DNA of 9,869 bases, taken from assembly GCA_040383605.1 (NCBI GenBank), contig JBEIDF010000142.1:1-9869 (forward strand). Direction: 5' to 3'. Shown in pieces: positions 1 to 6,376 of the stretch (position 1 is the first letter of the stretch; each line of letters begins with the position of its first letter). The DNA comes from M3007 sp040383605. GTDB taxonomy: Bacteria > Bacteroidota > Bacteroidia > Chitinophagales > Saprospiraceae. The translations under genes were made by a program, and so were the position numbers. The notes beneath the pieces were generated by a model. That model was not told the origin of the DNA and ran no database searches. It worked only from the letters and a program-made list of their open reading frames with translations.

Positions 1-653
1 CTCACCATCCCATACCCCAGCGCCGCGCCTTTCCCCAATCCCAGATACGGCGGCAGCCAGATGTTGGTGCTGAAGCGGACGTGGAAGGCGCTCATCGTCT
101 GGTCTTTGAAGTGGGTGCGCTGGACGGGGCCAACCGACCGGAGCTGTACTTTTACCTCGCGCTCGATAAACCAATCCAAGCCCTTGGCCATACTCAGCAG
201 GTTGCCGCGCAGGATGCTGGTCAGGAAGCGGGTGCGCTCGGCGTCGTCGGGCATGCGCTGGTATTCTCGGTAGTGATCCTGGTTTAGCGCCAACCAATTA
301 TAGATATGATAGTGGAATAATTTGTCCCAGACCTGCAGGTTCACCTCTTTCATCGCCAACTCCTCCACCTCAGGACGGAATTCGCGGTCCCCAATCCGCA
401 GGGTGTGCGGACGCCCCTGGAAAAAAGCGTGTACTTCGTGTACGCCGTCTTCAAGGCACACCAGTCCGGCCTGCTTGCCCATGCGCTTGTACTGTATCAA
501 CGGGTAGGAATACCGAAACCGGCCGTCCTGGTGGTTGTGAAACAATATGTGCTCCCGACCCGCCTTGTCTATGACGGCGCCCCGAAATTTGCGCAATTCC
601 TGAAATCCTAGCTCGTTCTTGAACCGTATGGTCAAATATTTAATCTTTTTCAT
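1..653 (-). CDS. cas6: CRISPR-associated endoribonuclease Cas6 (Cas6b-like), 3' end beyond window
   Basis: This reading frame is open from an ATG at 653 to the left edge (217 codons visible, no stop), so the C-terminus is missing. The product begins MKKIKYLTIRF, a typical first beta-strand of a RAMP/ferredoxin-like fold. It contains a histidine-rich segment (GREHILFHNH, residues 32-41) followed by GRFRYSYPLIQYKR (45-58). Near the visible end is a glycine-rich loop, GLGKGAALGYG (205-215), the hallmark C-terminal loop of Cas6 RAMP nucleases. The layout matches my recollection of the Bacteroidota Cas6 family (Cas6b N- and C-terminal domains), normally about 220-230 residues, so only a few residues should be missing. 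Known role of the family: cutting precursor crRNA within repeats to give mature guides for type I or type III complexes. His35, His39 and His41 are candidates for catalysis; I cannot assign which. An in-frame ATG at 674 could add seven residues (MEHQQSG), but 653 fits the family start better. It is divergent from the WYL regulator at 749. Confidence 0.8.
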   Translation of the reverse strand, partial: MKKIKYLTIRFKNELGFQELRKFRGAVIDKAGREHILFHNHQDGRFRYSYPLIQYKRMGKQAGLVCLEDGVHEVHAFFQGRPHTLRIGDREFRPEVEELAMKEVNLQVWDKLFHYHIYNWLALNQDHYREYQRMPDDAERTRFLTSILRGNLLSMAKGLDWFIEREVKVQLRSVGPVQRTHFKDQTMSAFHVRFSTNIWLPPYLGLGKGAALGYGMV

Positions 654-715
654 GCCCGATTGCTGGTGTTCCATCCGAATGCTTTTATTTTTACCGCAAA
701 GAAAAGGCGCCAAAG

Positions 716-730
716 TGCAGCCTATCTGCA
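716..730. promoter_or_regulatory. candidate operator: inverted repeat between cas6 and WYL gene
   Basis: The 95-bp gap between the divergent cas6 and WYL starts contains TGCAG-CCTAT-CTGCA, a perfect 5-bp inverted repeat around a 5-nt spacer. An imperfect outer pair (AG/TT flanks) extends it slightly. WYL regulators bind as dimers, and genes for local regulators often carry their operator in the divergent intergenic region, so this is a plausible site for autoregulation and control of cas6. On the minus strand it overlaps a CTTTG sequence (710-714) that lies about 20 nt downstream of a TTTG, a weak partial match to a Bacteroidota promoter. The repeat is short enough to arise by chance. Confidence 0.3.
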
Positions 731-748
731 TTAACAAAAAAAATATAT

Positions 749-1753
749 ATGCCTGCCAATAAACAAGCCGCCTTCCGGTACCGTGTACTCGACGCTTGCT
801 TCCGCCGTCCGCGCAGCTGGACTTTCCCCGAACTGCTCGAAGAACTCGACGGCGCCTTGCGGGACTCGTTCGGTATTGACTCCGGCGTCAGCCGCCGAAC
901 GCTCTTTTCTGACCTCGAATTGATGAAAAGCGATCCGCCCCGCGGATACGGCGCGCCGATCGCGGTGAAAGCCGGACAGTACTTCTACACCGACCGCCGG
1001 TTCTCGATCGCGCAACAACCGCTCACAGCGCAAGACTTGGATCATATCCGCGCCGCACTGATGGTGCTGGCGCAATTCAAGGGACTGCCGATGGTGGACT
1101 CGCTCGAAGGCTTGCTCAAAAAAATGGATGGATGGGTTCGGTACCCGGACCCCCAGGCGATCCAGTTTGAAACCAATGAATTGACCGCCGGCACGGAGTG
1201 GCTGCCCGTGCTGTTTAATGCAATCGTGGACGGCCAGAGCCTGTCCGTCCAGTATTTCCCCTTTGTGGCTGAGGAGCCTTATGAATTCGTTTTCCATCCG
1301 TATCATCTGCGAGAATACCGTAATCGGTGGTATGTTTTTGGATTGAACGCATCCGCGAACGCCATTCACAACCTGGCGCTCGACCGGATACAGTCGGTTC
1401 AGGAATCAACAGCAGAATTCCAGCTGAACAATCGGTTCGATCCGGAAAACTACTTCAAAGACATCGTCGGCGTCACGAAACCCGAAGGCGTCGCACCGGT
1501 AGAAATCACCTTTCGCACCAAAATGCTCCTGGCGAAATACCTTAAAACTAAACCGCTCCACGCTTCGCAAAAATTGCTGGAAGAAACGGCGCACGGGGTG
1601 CTGTTCTCTATACGCGTTATTCCCAATTACGAACTCGTGTCCGAATTAATCCGGTTCGGCGGCGCCCTCGACGTGCTGAGCCCGACAAGCTTCACGGAAT
1701 TCGTGCAGAAAATTCAGCGCGGTGAAGATAACTACACCAGAAGTGTAATTTAA
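749..1753 (+). CDS. WYL-domain transcriptional regulator (HTH-WYL-WCX), CRISPR-adjacent
   Basis: The 334-residue product has the standard three-part layout of WYL regulators. An N-terminal winged helix-turn-helix spans about residues 8-90, with the recognition helix probably in VSRRTLFSDLELMK (47-60) and the wing in GYGAPIAVKAGQYFY (66-80). The WYL domain lies around 150-220, with the signature HPYHLREYRNRWYVFGL (183-199; the W-Y-V triplet replaces W-Y-L) and LDRI (211-214). A C-terminal WCX-like domain (about 245-325) ends in GGALDVLSP. Length is normal for the family. WYL domains are thought to sense nucleic acids or nucleotides, and proteins of this family recur in CRISPR-Cas loci, where at least one cyanobacterial example represses crRNA production. 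Being divergent from cas6 across 95 bp, this protein is probably the local regulator of the CRISPR-Cas operon and of itself (inference). The ATG at 749 follows an A/T-rich leader without a clear Shine-Dalgarno sequence, common in Bacteroidota. Confidence 0.85.
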   Translation: MPANKQAAFRYRVLDACFRRPRSWTFPELLEELDGALRDSFGIDSGVSRRTLFSDLELMKSDPPRGYGAPIAVKAGQYFYTDRRFSIAQQPLTAQDLDHIRAALMVLAQFKGLPMVDSLEGLLKKMDGWVRYPDPQAIQFETNELTAGTEWLPVLFNAIVDGQSLSVQYFPFVAEEPYEFVFHPYHLREYRNRWYVFGLNASANAIHNLALDRIQSVQESTAEFQLNNRFDPENYFKDIVGVTKPEGVAPVEITFRTKMLLAKYLKTKPLHASQKLLEETAHGVLFSIRVIPNYELVSELIRFGGALDVLSPTSFTEFVQKIQRGEDNYTRSVI

Positions 1754-1785
1754 TTATTATTAACAATATTTATGCCAAAATGTCT

Positions 1786-1943
1786 TAGAGACGCGAGGCA
1801 TCGCGAAATTCATTTTTGAAAAGACGCGATGCATCGCGAAATTCATATTAGAAAAGACGCGAGGCGTCGCGAAATTCATTTTTGAAAAGACGCGATGCAT
1901 CGCGAAATTCATTTTTGAAAAGACGCGAGGCATCGCGTCTCTA
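1786..1943. repeat. tandem array of palindromic 33-bp units with 11-bp terminal inverted repeats
   Basis: Five copies of a GC-rich palindrome (GACGCGA-NGCN-TCGCG) begin at 1790, 1823, 1856, 1889 and 1922, exactly 33 bp apart. They are separated by a near-identical 17-nt A/T-rich linker (AAATTCATTTTTGAAAA, TATTA variant in unit 2). The linker itself contains TTCA-TTTT-TGAA. The cluster is bounded by perfect inverted repeats TAGAGACGCGA (1786-1796) and TCGCGTCTCTA (1933-1943). The last unit alone is a complete palindrome (AGACGCGA...TCGCGTCT). This resembles a REP/MITE-type dispersed palindrome of the GTAGAGACGCGA...TCGCGTCTCTAC kind whose interior has been tandemly amplified. Because the linkers are not unique sequences, it is not a CRISPR array despite its position next to cas6 and WYL. 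It sits in the gap between the WYL stop (1753) and the zinc-ribbon promoter and could also fold into serial hairpins that end WYL transcription. Confidence 0.9.
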
Positions 1944-2000
1944 CCCAAAATGCATCGCCTTTTTTGGCAAAAAGCGACATCCCGGTCACCACATTTCCCT

Positions 2001-2008
2001 TAACTTTG
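2001..2008 (+). promoter_or_regulatory. Bacteroidota -7 promoter box for the zinc-ribbon gene
   Basis: TAACTTTG matches the Bacteroidota primary-sigma -7 consensus TAnnTTTG and lies 34 nt before the ATG at 2043, giving a predicted leader of roughly 28 nt. No good TTTG -33 element is seen at the usual spacing, so the upstream half is weak or absent. Confidence 0.55.
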
Positions 2009-2042
2009 CACTAATTCATAATTAACAATCAAACACACGACT

Positions 2043-2291
2043 ATGAAATGCCCTAATTGCAATGTAAGCCTGGTCATGACCGAACGAAGCGGCGTTGAAA
2101 TTGATTACTGCCCGGACTGCCGCGGCGTCTGGCTCGACCGCGGCGAATTGGATAAAATCATCGAACGCGCCGCGCAAAATACCGGCAGTATGGAACGCGA
2201 CCATTATCCGGACCCCAAACGGCATTACGCAGACAAGGAACACTACAAGAAGAAGCGAAAAGGAATACTGGACGAGTTGTTTGATTTTTAG
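2043..2291 (+). CDS. small zinc-ribbon protein, zf-TFIIB family
   Basis: The 82-residue product starts MKCPNCNVSLV and carries two CxxC knuckles (Cys3/Cys6 and Cys23/Cys26). These are followed by the conserved CPDCRGVWLDRGELDKII segment (23-40), diagnostic of the zf-TFIIB zinc-ribbon family (transcription-factor zinc-finger domain). The four cysteines should bind one zinc ion. The C-terminal half (about 50-82) is highly charged and low in complexity, with several His/Tyr/Lys residues (HYPDPKRHYADKEHYKKKRK), and ends in an acidic/aromatic tail, LDELFDF. Proteins of this type are common in Bacteroidota and Proteobacteria; no precise function is established, although nucleic-acid or protein binding is usually assumed. 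It appears monocistronic: it has its own promoter box at 2001-2008 and is followed eight bases after its stop by a MITE-like element. Confidence 0.85.
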   Translation: MKCPNCNVSLVMTERSGVEIDYCPDCRGVWLDRGELDKIIERAAQNTGSMERDHYPDPKRHYADKEHYKKKRKGILDELFDF

Positions 2292-2298
2292 TGGCGGC

Positions 2299-2463
2299 TA
2301 GAGCATGTCTAAATTTATATTCTTTGCTAATATGAAAAGGATTTTTTAGCCAGACAAGGCGCTTTTTGCAGGCGTAATGGGACTAATTGCGGCGAAAAAA
2401 AGAACGAAGGTTGGCTGAAAAAGACTTTCATATTAGCGAGAAATATAATTCAAACACACTCTA
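2299..2463. mobile_element. MITE-like element: 165-bp long imperfect inverted repeat
   Basis: The two ends of this segment are reverse complements over about 50 nt each. The outermost pair is TAGAG (2299-2303) with CTCTA (2459-2463). The best inner block is a perfect 12-bp match, GCTAATATGAAA (2326-2337) with TTTCATATTAGC (2426-2437). After that, TTTTTTAGCCA on the left pairs with TGGCTGAAAAA on the right with few mismatches. About 60 nt of non-palindromic sequence with a higher G/C content forms the centre (around 2353-2410). There is no open reading frame of useful length. The size, terminal symmetry and position immediately after a gene suggest a non-autonomous miniature element or a dispersed structured repeat. 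No clear target-site duplication is visible. The transcript would fold into one long hairpin, so a terminator or small-RNA role is an alternative. Confidence 0.6.
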
Positions 2464-2467
2464 AGTG

Positions 2468-2617
2468 CTTGTTCAAGTGTTGTTCTCTTGGCTGCAACGG
2501 CTCAATTTTATTTTTAATTGCGTTGAATTGTTTTCGCCGAATTGCCTGCCGCGTTCGACTGCAAAATTTGCTTTGTTAAAATTAGTAGTTTCGCGTCAGA
2601 ATCAAAATCTGAACAAG
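2468..2617. repeat. non-coding segment bounded by short inverted repeats
   Basis: CTTGTTCA (2468-2475) and TGAACAAG (2610-2617) are perfect 8-bp inverted repeats at the ends of a 150-bp A/T-rich stretch. The similarity continues weakly inward: GTGTTGTTCTCT on the left resembles the complement of TCAGAATCAAAATC on the right. No coding sequence is evident. It could be a second, more degraded MITE-like element abutting the one at 2299-2463, or chance symmetry in A/T-rich DNA. Confidence 0.3.
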
Positions 2618-2660
2618 ATATAAGGCCCCTCATGTGATAAATATCTTGAAAAGGGCATTT

Positions 2661-2704
2661 TAACCCTGTAATTTACAAATTGGACTTTGTAAACTATAGG
2701 GTTA
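2661..2704 (+). other. two-tier perfect hairpin in intergenic DNA
   Basis: TAACCCT (2661-2667) pairs with AGGGTTA (2698-2704), and inside it TTTACAAA pairs with TTTGTAAA. The two stems are separated by symmetric 4-nt internal loops and closed over a 6-nt loop (TTGGAC). On the plus strand the hairpin runs into TTTTAT, so it could act as a plus-strand terminator, although no gene is recognised directly upstream. It could equally be a protein-binding palindrome or a remnant of a repeat. The rest of 2618-2730 shows nothing else I can support. Confidence 0.45.
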
Positions 2705-2730
2705 TTTTATAAACCTTCTCCTCACCCAAT

Positions 2731-2766
2731 AAAAAACCCGCCAGCCGCCCGAAGGCAGCTGACGGG
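2731..2766 (-). terminator. rho-independent terminator of the TonB-dependent receptor gene
   Basis: Read on the minus strand, CCCGTCAGCTGCC, a TTCG loop and GGCGGCTGGCGGG form a 13-bp stem (two G-U pairs) closed by the very stable UUCG tetraloop. This is followed directly by TTTTTTATT. It starts about 67 nt after the receptor's stop codon, so it should end that transcript. A smaller hairpin (CTCAGCA/TGCTGGG on the minus strand, 2796-2820) lies between the stop codon and this terminator. Confidence 0.9.
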
Positions 2767-2832
2767 ATGTGTAATTAAACACGCGGCATCTTAGACCCAG
2801 CACCGCCGCGGGTTGCTGAGTTCGAATAAAAC

Positions 2833-5800
2833 TTAGTTAAAGATGTAGCGAACGCCCAGTTGGAGGTTCCACACATCGTTGATCGAAGCGCCCCAGTCGT
2901 AGGTGCGGCGGGTAGATTCCGTCAGCAGCTGGCTGGCGACGCGGTACTTCGGCGTGCCGGTGGCGTCCACACCGCGCGCCTGCAAGGGCGTGGTGGTGAT
3001 GAAGCGACGGCCCACACCCCAGTCGGAGTTGAGCATATTGCCAACGTTGAAGATATCCACGCGGAACTGGATGGTGTTGCGTTTGCCGCCGATATTCACC
3101 CAGAAATCGCGGGACATCGCGAGGTCGAAACGGTGCAGCCACGGCAGGATGCCGCCGTTGCGCTCGGTGTACTGGCCGCGGATGGTGCTGAGGTACTCAT
3201 CGTTGTTGATGTACTGCTCGAAGAACGCTTGCTGCTGGGCAGCCGTGTAGGTCACGCCGCTTACCGTTTGATCTTCGAAGATCAGGTCCGTTGCCGCATT
3301 CGGCACGAAGAGCAGGTCGTTGCCGAAAATGTTGTCGCCGTTCATGTCACCATTGTAGGTGTAGGAGAAGCGACCGTCTCTGCGGCCTTCGTAGCCGAGC
3401 GTAAACTGCACGCCGCCGCCGCTCTTCGTGCCCCAGTCAGCACGGTAGCTGAACAGACCGATTACACGGTGCGGGATATCGAAATCGGAGAAAGCCAGAT
3501 CCAGGCGGTTGTTGCCGTTGACCGAGCGGGCGCCCGTGAACGAACCGGCGGCAATCGAGCCGGCGCTCATCAGGTCTTGCGCCTGGCTGTAGGTGTAAGC
3601 CACCATACCGTACAGGCCTTTCTTTTCCGGATATTCCAGTTTGCCGGTGAAACCCAGGTAGGAACCCTGGTTCGTCGTGCTCATCACGATCGCCGTAGAT
3701 ACGTTGTTCACAACGCGCGTGTCATTGTTGACGTTCGACGAGCCGGAACCCGGGAAGCGCGGACGCGTATCCGGGCCGGCAAAGTTTGCCGTAGCCGCTT
3801 CCTGGTTGGCGTTGTAGTAGAAAATCGCGTTCATATTGCGATTGTAGAGCACCTCCGCCGTAGCGACCAGGCCGCCGGGGAGTTTCTGATCCACCGCGAG
3901 GTTGGTTTTCAGCACTTGCGGGTAGCGGTAGTCGTTGGACGTAACAGCGATTTCAAACGTCGAGGGCAGCGTCGGCTGGTCGGGCGTGAAGATCGAAGCG
4001 TCGGCCGTAAACGGATACAGTTTGGTATTCGTATTGTTAGCCTCGATAAAACCAGTGAGTACGCCGTTGTTGCCGATTTGGTTCGACAGCCACACGAAGG
4101 GCGGACGGCCGGTGAAGATGCCGGCGCCGCCGCGGACTTGCGTGTTGCGCTTGCCCGTTACGTCCCAGTTGAAGCCCAAACGCGGCTCGAGCAGGATTTG
4201 CGGATCCGGGATTTTGCTGGTGTTGATTTTGAGCGGGTTGCCGTCGAGATCGCGGAAGGTCGAGTCAGCCAGTACGGTATTCTGGAGCGCTTCCGTAGCG
4301 CCGAGATCAATGTAGCTGGCGCGGATACCGGCGGTGATGGTGAGGTTTTTGCCGGCTTTGAATTCGTCCTGACCGTAGAGGTCAATTTTCTGCACTTTCA
4401 GCACTTGCAGCGGCTCGGCGCCGCCTTCGAGTGCGGAATAGCGGTATTGGAAGCGGCGGAGTCCCGTGGAGTCGCCGTTGGCCGCTTTGAAGAAATCGTC
4501 CAGCGAGTTGAACACATAGACGCCGTTTGAGCCGGGGAAGAACAGGTTATCCGACTTGAAGTTTTCGTAGTTGACGCCGGCGGTGATAGTGTGTTTACCT
4601 GCGTAGTACGACAGGTTGTTCGTCACGTGGAACGTGCCGTACGACAGTCGGTTGCTCGGCGTGAAAGGATCGAAGCCGGCGGCGATATACGTGGTTGCAT
4701 CCTTCAAGATATCAATCGTGGGGAAGAATGCGCCTTTGTACTGGCGGTCTTCGTCCTGAAAGTCGTATCCGATGCTGAACGTGTTGGAAATTCGGTCGGA
4801 GAACGTCGAGTTCAATTCCGCAACTGCCGAGCGGGTGTTATCCCCGATGAGGTAGCCGGAATTTTGGTACGACATAGACTGGAAGTTCGTGGTGCGGGTA
4901 CCGAAACCGAGCGAGGAGCTGTTGCTGATATTGATATCGGCCAGCGAGTTGTGGTGCGTGTAGCGGAGCATCAGTTTCTGGCGGTCGGACAGGTTGAAGT
5001 CCAGGCGCGCCAGGAATTTATCGGAGCTCGTTTCGTTGTTATACGCTTCGTACGGGCCGGTGCTGTAGCCGAACAACCGGTTCAGCACATTGCTGACGGA
5101 GTCCAGGTCGCTTTTCAGTACACGGGTCACCTGGCCGGGGTTGGTGCTGCCAGAAGCGACCCAAGGTGTAGCCGGGGAGGAGTTGCGCACCATTTCCGCA
5201 TTCACAAAGAAGAACACCTTGTTTTTGATGATCGGGCCGCCCAAGCGAGCGCCGACGACATTTTCGCTAAACTGCGTGGCGGTTACGCTCACATCGCGGG
5301 CCTTGTTGCCGTACATGTTCGCGCTGCGGAAGTTGCTGAACACCGAGCCGGAGAACTCGTTGGTACCGGAGCGGGTAACCGCATTGATACCGGCGCCGAC
5401 GAAGCCTGTTTGGCGGACGTCGTAGGGGGCTACGTTCACCTGGATTTCCTCGATAGCGTCCAGCGAGATGGCCGTAGAGCCGGTACGGCCGCCTGCTTGT
5501 GCTTCGGAGCCTAAGCCGAAGCCGTTGTTGAACACCGAACCGTCAATGGTAAAGTTGTTGAGGCGGGAATCCTGTGCGCCGAAAGAGCGACCGTTACCAT
5601 TCGGGTTGTACTTCGTGATCGTATTGATCGAGCGGCTGCCGATGGTCGGGATGGAAGTCACGCGCTTCACATCGAAAGACGTGGCAGCGCCGGTGCGTTG
5701 ATTCGAGAACAAGTCGTTGCGGTCAACCGCGACGACCACTTCGCCAATCTGCAGACCGGACTCCTTGAGCTGGAAGTCCACGTTGCTGGCGATACCCAGG

Positions 5801-6123
5801 TTCGTCACGATGAAGTCGCGGGTGCCGGCGTCATAGCCTGTGTAGTTCGCGGTAACCGTGTACGGGCCGCCTACGCGCACCGCGGGGATGGTGTAACGAC
5901 CTGCGGCGTTGGTGGAAGTGCCGTAACGCGTACCGGAGGGAACGTGCGTGGCTACCACCGTGGCGCCCACCAGGCCCTCGCCATTGGCGTCGGTTACGAT
6001 ACCGGTGATGGATGAGGTCGTGACCTGGGCAAAGGCAAACAAGCCACAGCACAGAAATACCAACGTGAGTAGGGATTTCGCAGCGGTGGTGTTCGCCGGG
6101 AAACGAAAAAGAAGTGAATTCAT
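2833..6123 (-). CDS. TonB-dependent outer-membrane receptor, Oar/SusC-like with carboxypeptidase-regulatory N-terminal domain
   Basis: The 1096-residue product is a complete outer-membrane beta-barrel receptor. A signal peptide covers about residues 1-33 (hydrophobic core LLTLVFLCCGLFAFAQ). It is followed by a carboxypeptidase-regulatory-like/CNA-B type domain (about 35-120; SITGIVTDANGEGLVGATVV, GRYTIPAVRVGGPYTV). A plug domain follows (about 140-255; RLNNFTIDGSVFNNGFG, AIEEIQVNVAPYDVRQTGFVGAGINAVTRSGTNEFSGS). The long remainder is the 22-strand-type barrel, ending in an aromatic strand LQLGVRYIFN. Function by family: energy-dependent uptake or export of a substrate across the outer membrane, driven by TonB. 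The domain order and absence of a SusD partner gene resemble Oar-like receptors, not polysaccharide-utilisation SusC pairs. The substrate cannot be read from sequence. It has its own promoter box (6157-6164) and a strong terminator (2731-2766), so it is probably monocistronic. Confidence 0.9.
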   Translation of the reverse strand: MNSLLFRFPANTTAAKSLLTLVFLCCGLFAFAQVTTSSITGIVTDANGEGLVGATVVATHVPSGTRYGTSTNAAGRYTIPAVRVGGPYTVTANYTGYDAGTRDFIVTNLGIASNVDFQLKESGLQIGEVVVAVDRNDLFSNQRTGAATSFDVKRVTSIPTIGSRSINTITKYNPNGNGRSFGAQDSRLNNFTIDGSVFNNGFGLGSEAQAGGRTGSTAISLDAIEEIQVNVAPYDVRQTGFVGAGINAVTRSGTNEFSGSVFSNFRSANMYGNKARDVSVTATQFSENVVGARLGGPIIKNKVFFFVNAEMVRNSSPATPWVASGSTNPGQVTRVLKSDLDSVSNVLNRLFGYSTGPYEAYNNETSSDKFLARLDFNLSDRQKLMLRYTHHNSLADINISNSSSLGFGTRTTNFQSMSYQNSGYLIGDNTRSAVAELNSTFSDRISNTFSIGYDFQDEDRQYKGAFFPTIDILKDATTYIAAGFDPFTPSNRLSYGTFHVTNNLSYYAGKHTITAGVNYENFKSDNLFFPGSNGVYVFNSLDDFFKAANGDSTGLRRFQYRYSALEGGAEPLQVLKVQKIDLYGQDEFKAGKNLTITAGIRASYIDLGATEALQNTVLADSTFRDLDGNPLKINTSKIPDPQILLEPRLGFNWDVTGKRNTQVRGGAGIFTGRPPFVWLSNQIGNNGVLTGFIEANNTNTKLYPFTADASIFTPDQPTLPSTFEIAVTSNDYRYPQVLKTNLAVDQKLPGGLVATAEVLYNRNMNAIFYYNANQEAATANFAGPDTRPRFPGSGSSNVNNDTRVVNNVSTAIVMSTTNQGSYLGFTGKLEYPEKKGLYGMVAYTYSQAQDLMSAGSIAAGSFTGARSVNGNNRLDLAFSDFDIPHRVIGLFSYRADWGTKSGGGVQFTLGYEGRRDGRFSYTYNGDMNGDNIFGNDLLFVPNAATDLIFEDQTVSGVTYTAAQQQAFFEQYINNDEYLSTIRGQYTERNGGILPWLHRFDLAMSRDFWVNIGGKRNTIQFRVDIFNVGNMLNSDWGVGRRFITTTPLQARGVDATGTPKYRVASQLLTESTRRTYDWGASINDVWNLQLGVRYIFN

Positions 6124-6156
6124 ACAAGTATGGATTTAGTGAAAAACTTTCGGGGG

Positions 6157-6164
6157 CAAAGGTA
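6157..6164 (-). promoter_or_regulatory. Bacteroidota -7 promoter box for the receptor gene
   Basis: On the minus strand the sequence reads TACCTTTG, an exact TAnnTTTG match, placed 33 nt before the receptor ATG (6123). This implies a leader of about 27 nt. A canonical TTTG -33 element is not seen at the expected distance; the upstream DNA is A/T-rich (AATTTAACATGAACTTAAC). Confidence 0.65.
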
Positions 6165-6285
6165 CGCTTCGCTTGTTAAGTTCATGTTAAATTTCCCGGT
6201 TTTTATACTAACTTAAATAAGTGATTTTTCCCAGGCCGAAATTCCACGACCCGGCGGGAGCACGGATTATTTTTATACTTTTACC

Positions 6286-6293
6286 TACCTTTG
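6286..6293 (+). promoter_or_regulatory. Bacteroidota -7 promoter box for the T9SS cargo gene
   Basis: TACCTTTG matches TAnnTTTG and is identical to the opposed box that serves the receptor. It is followed by about 80 nt of leader, the last 35 of which are very rich in A and T (long T run then AAAAAA) up to the ATG at 6377. No clear -33 TTTG is present. The stretch 6165-6285 between the two boxes holds a 7-bp inverted repeat (TTAAGTT 6176-6182 / AACTTAA 6210-6216) and nothing else obvious. Confidence 0.6.
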
Positions 6294-6376
6294 ACGCGCC
6301 AAGAGCGTTTAGTGGTCGTTTTCCTCGCCTGTGCGGTCTTGATTTATTTTAATTTTTTTTAAAAAACGCAATTTTT

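Noticed and set aside
731..1369. 212-residue minus-strand frame over the WYL gene
   Set aside because: The plus-strand frame carries intact HTH and WYL motifs; the minus frame would overlap it completely and shows no family features.
1786..1943. CRISPR array next to cas6/WYL
   Set aside because: The period is a regular 33 bp, but the stretches between palindromes are nearly identical and only 17 nt long, so there are no unique spacers. The outer inverted repeats fit a palindromic mobile-type repeat better.
1760..1948. 62-residue minus-strand frame with 11-residue repeats as a real gene
   Set aside because: It is entirely explained by the 33-bp DNA repeat being a multiple of three. It has no promoter box and no recognisable family.
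2860..4530. 556-residue plus-strand open frame
   Set aside because: It is antisense to the receptor gene. The composition (Arg/Val/Ala/Glu-rich, no domain or signal) is what the complement of this GC-rich codon usage gives, while the minus-strand protein has clear receptor motifs.
4591..5514. 307-residue plus-strand open frame
   Set aside because: It is a shadow of the receptor plug and barrel region, with no recognisable motif and the same biased composition.
2833..6123. SusC/SusD polysaccharide-utilisation pair
   Set aside because: No SusD-like lipoprotein or glycoside hydrolase gene flanks the receptor; the neighbours are transcribed separately, so a PUL assignment is not supported.
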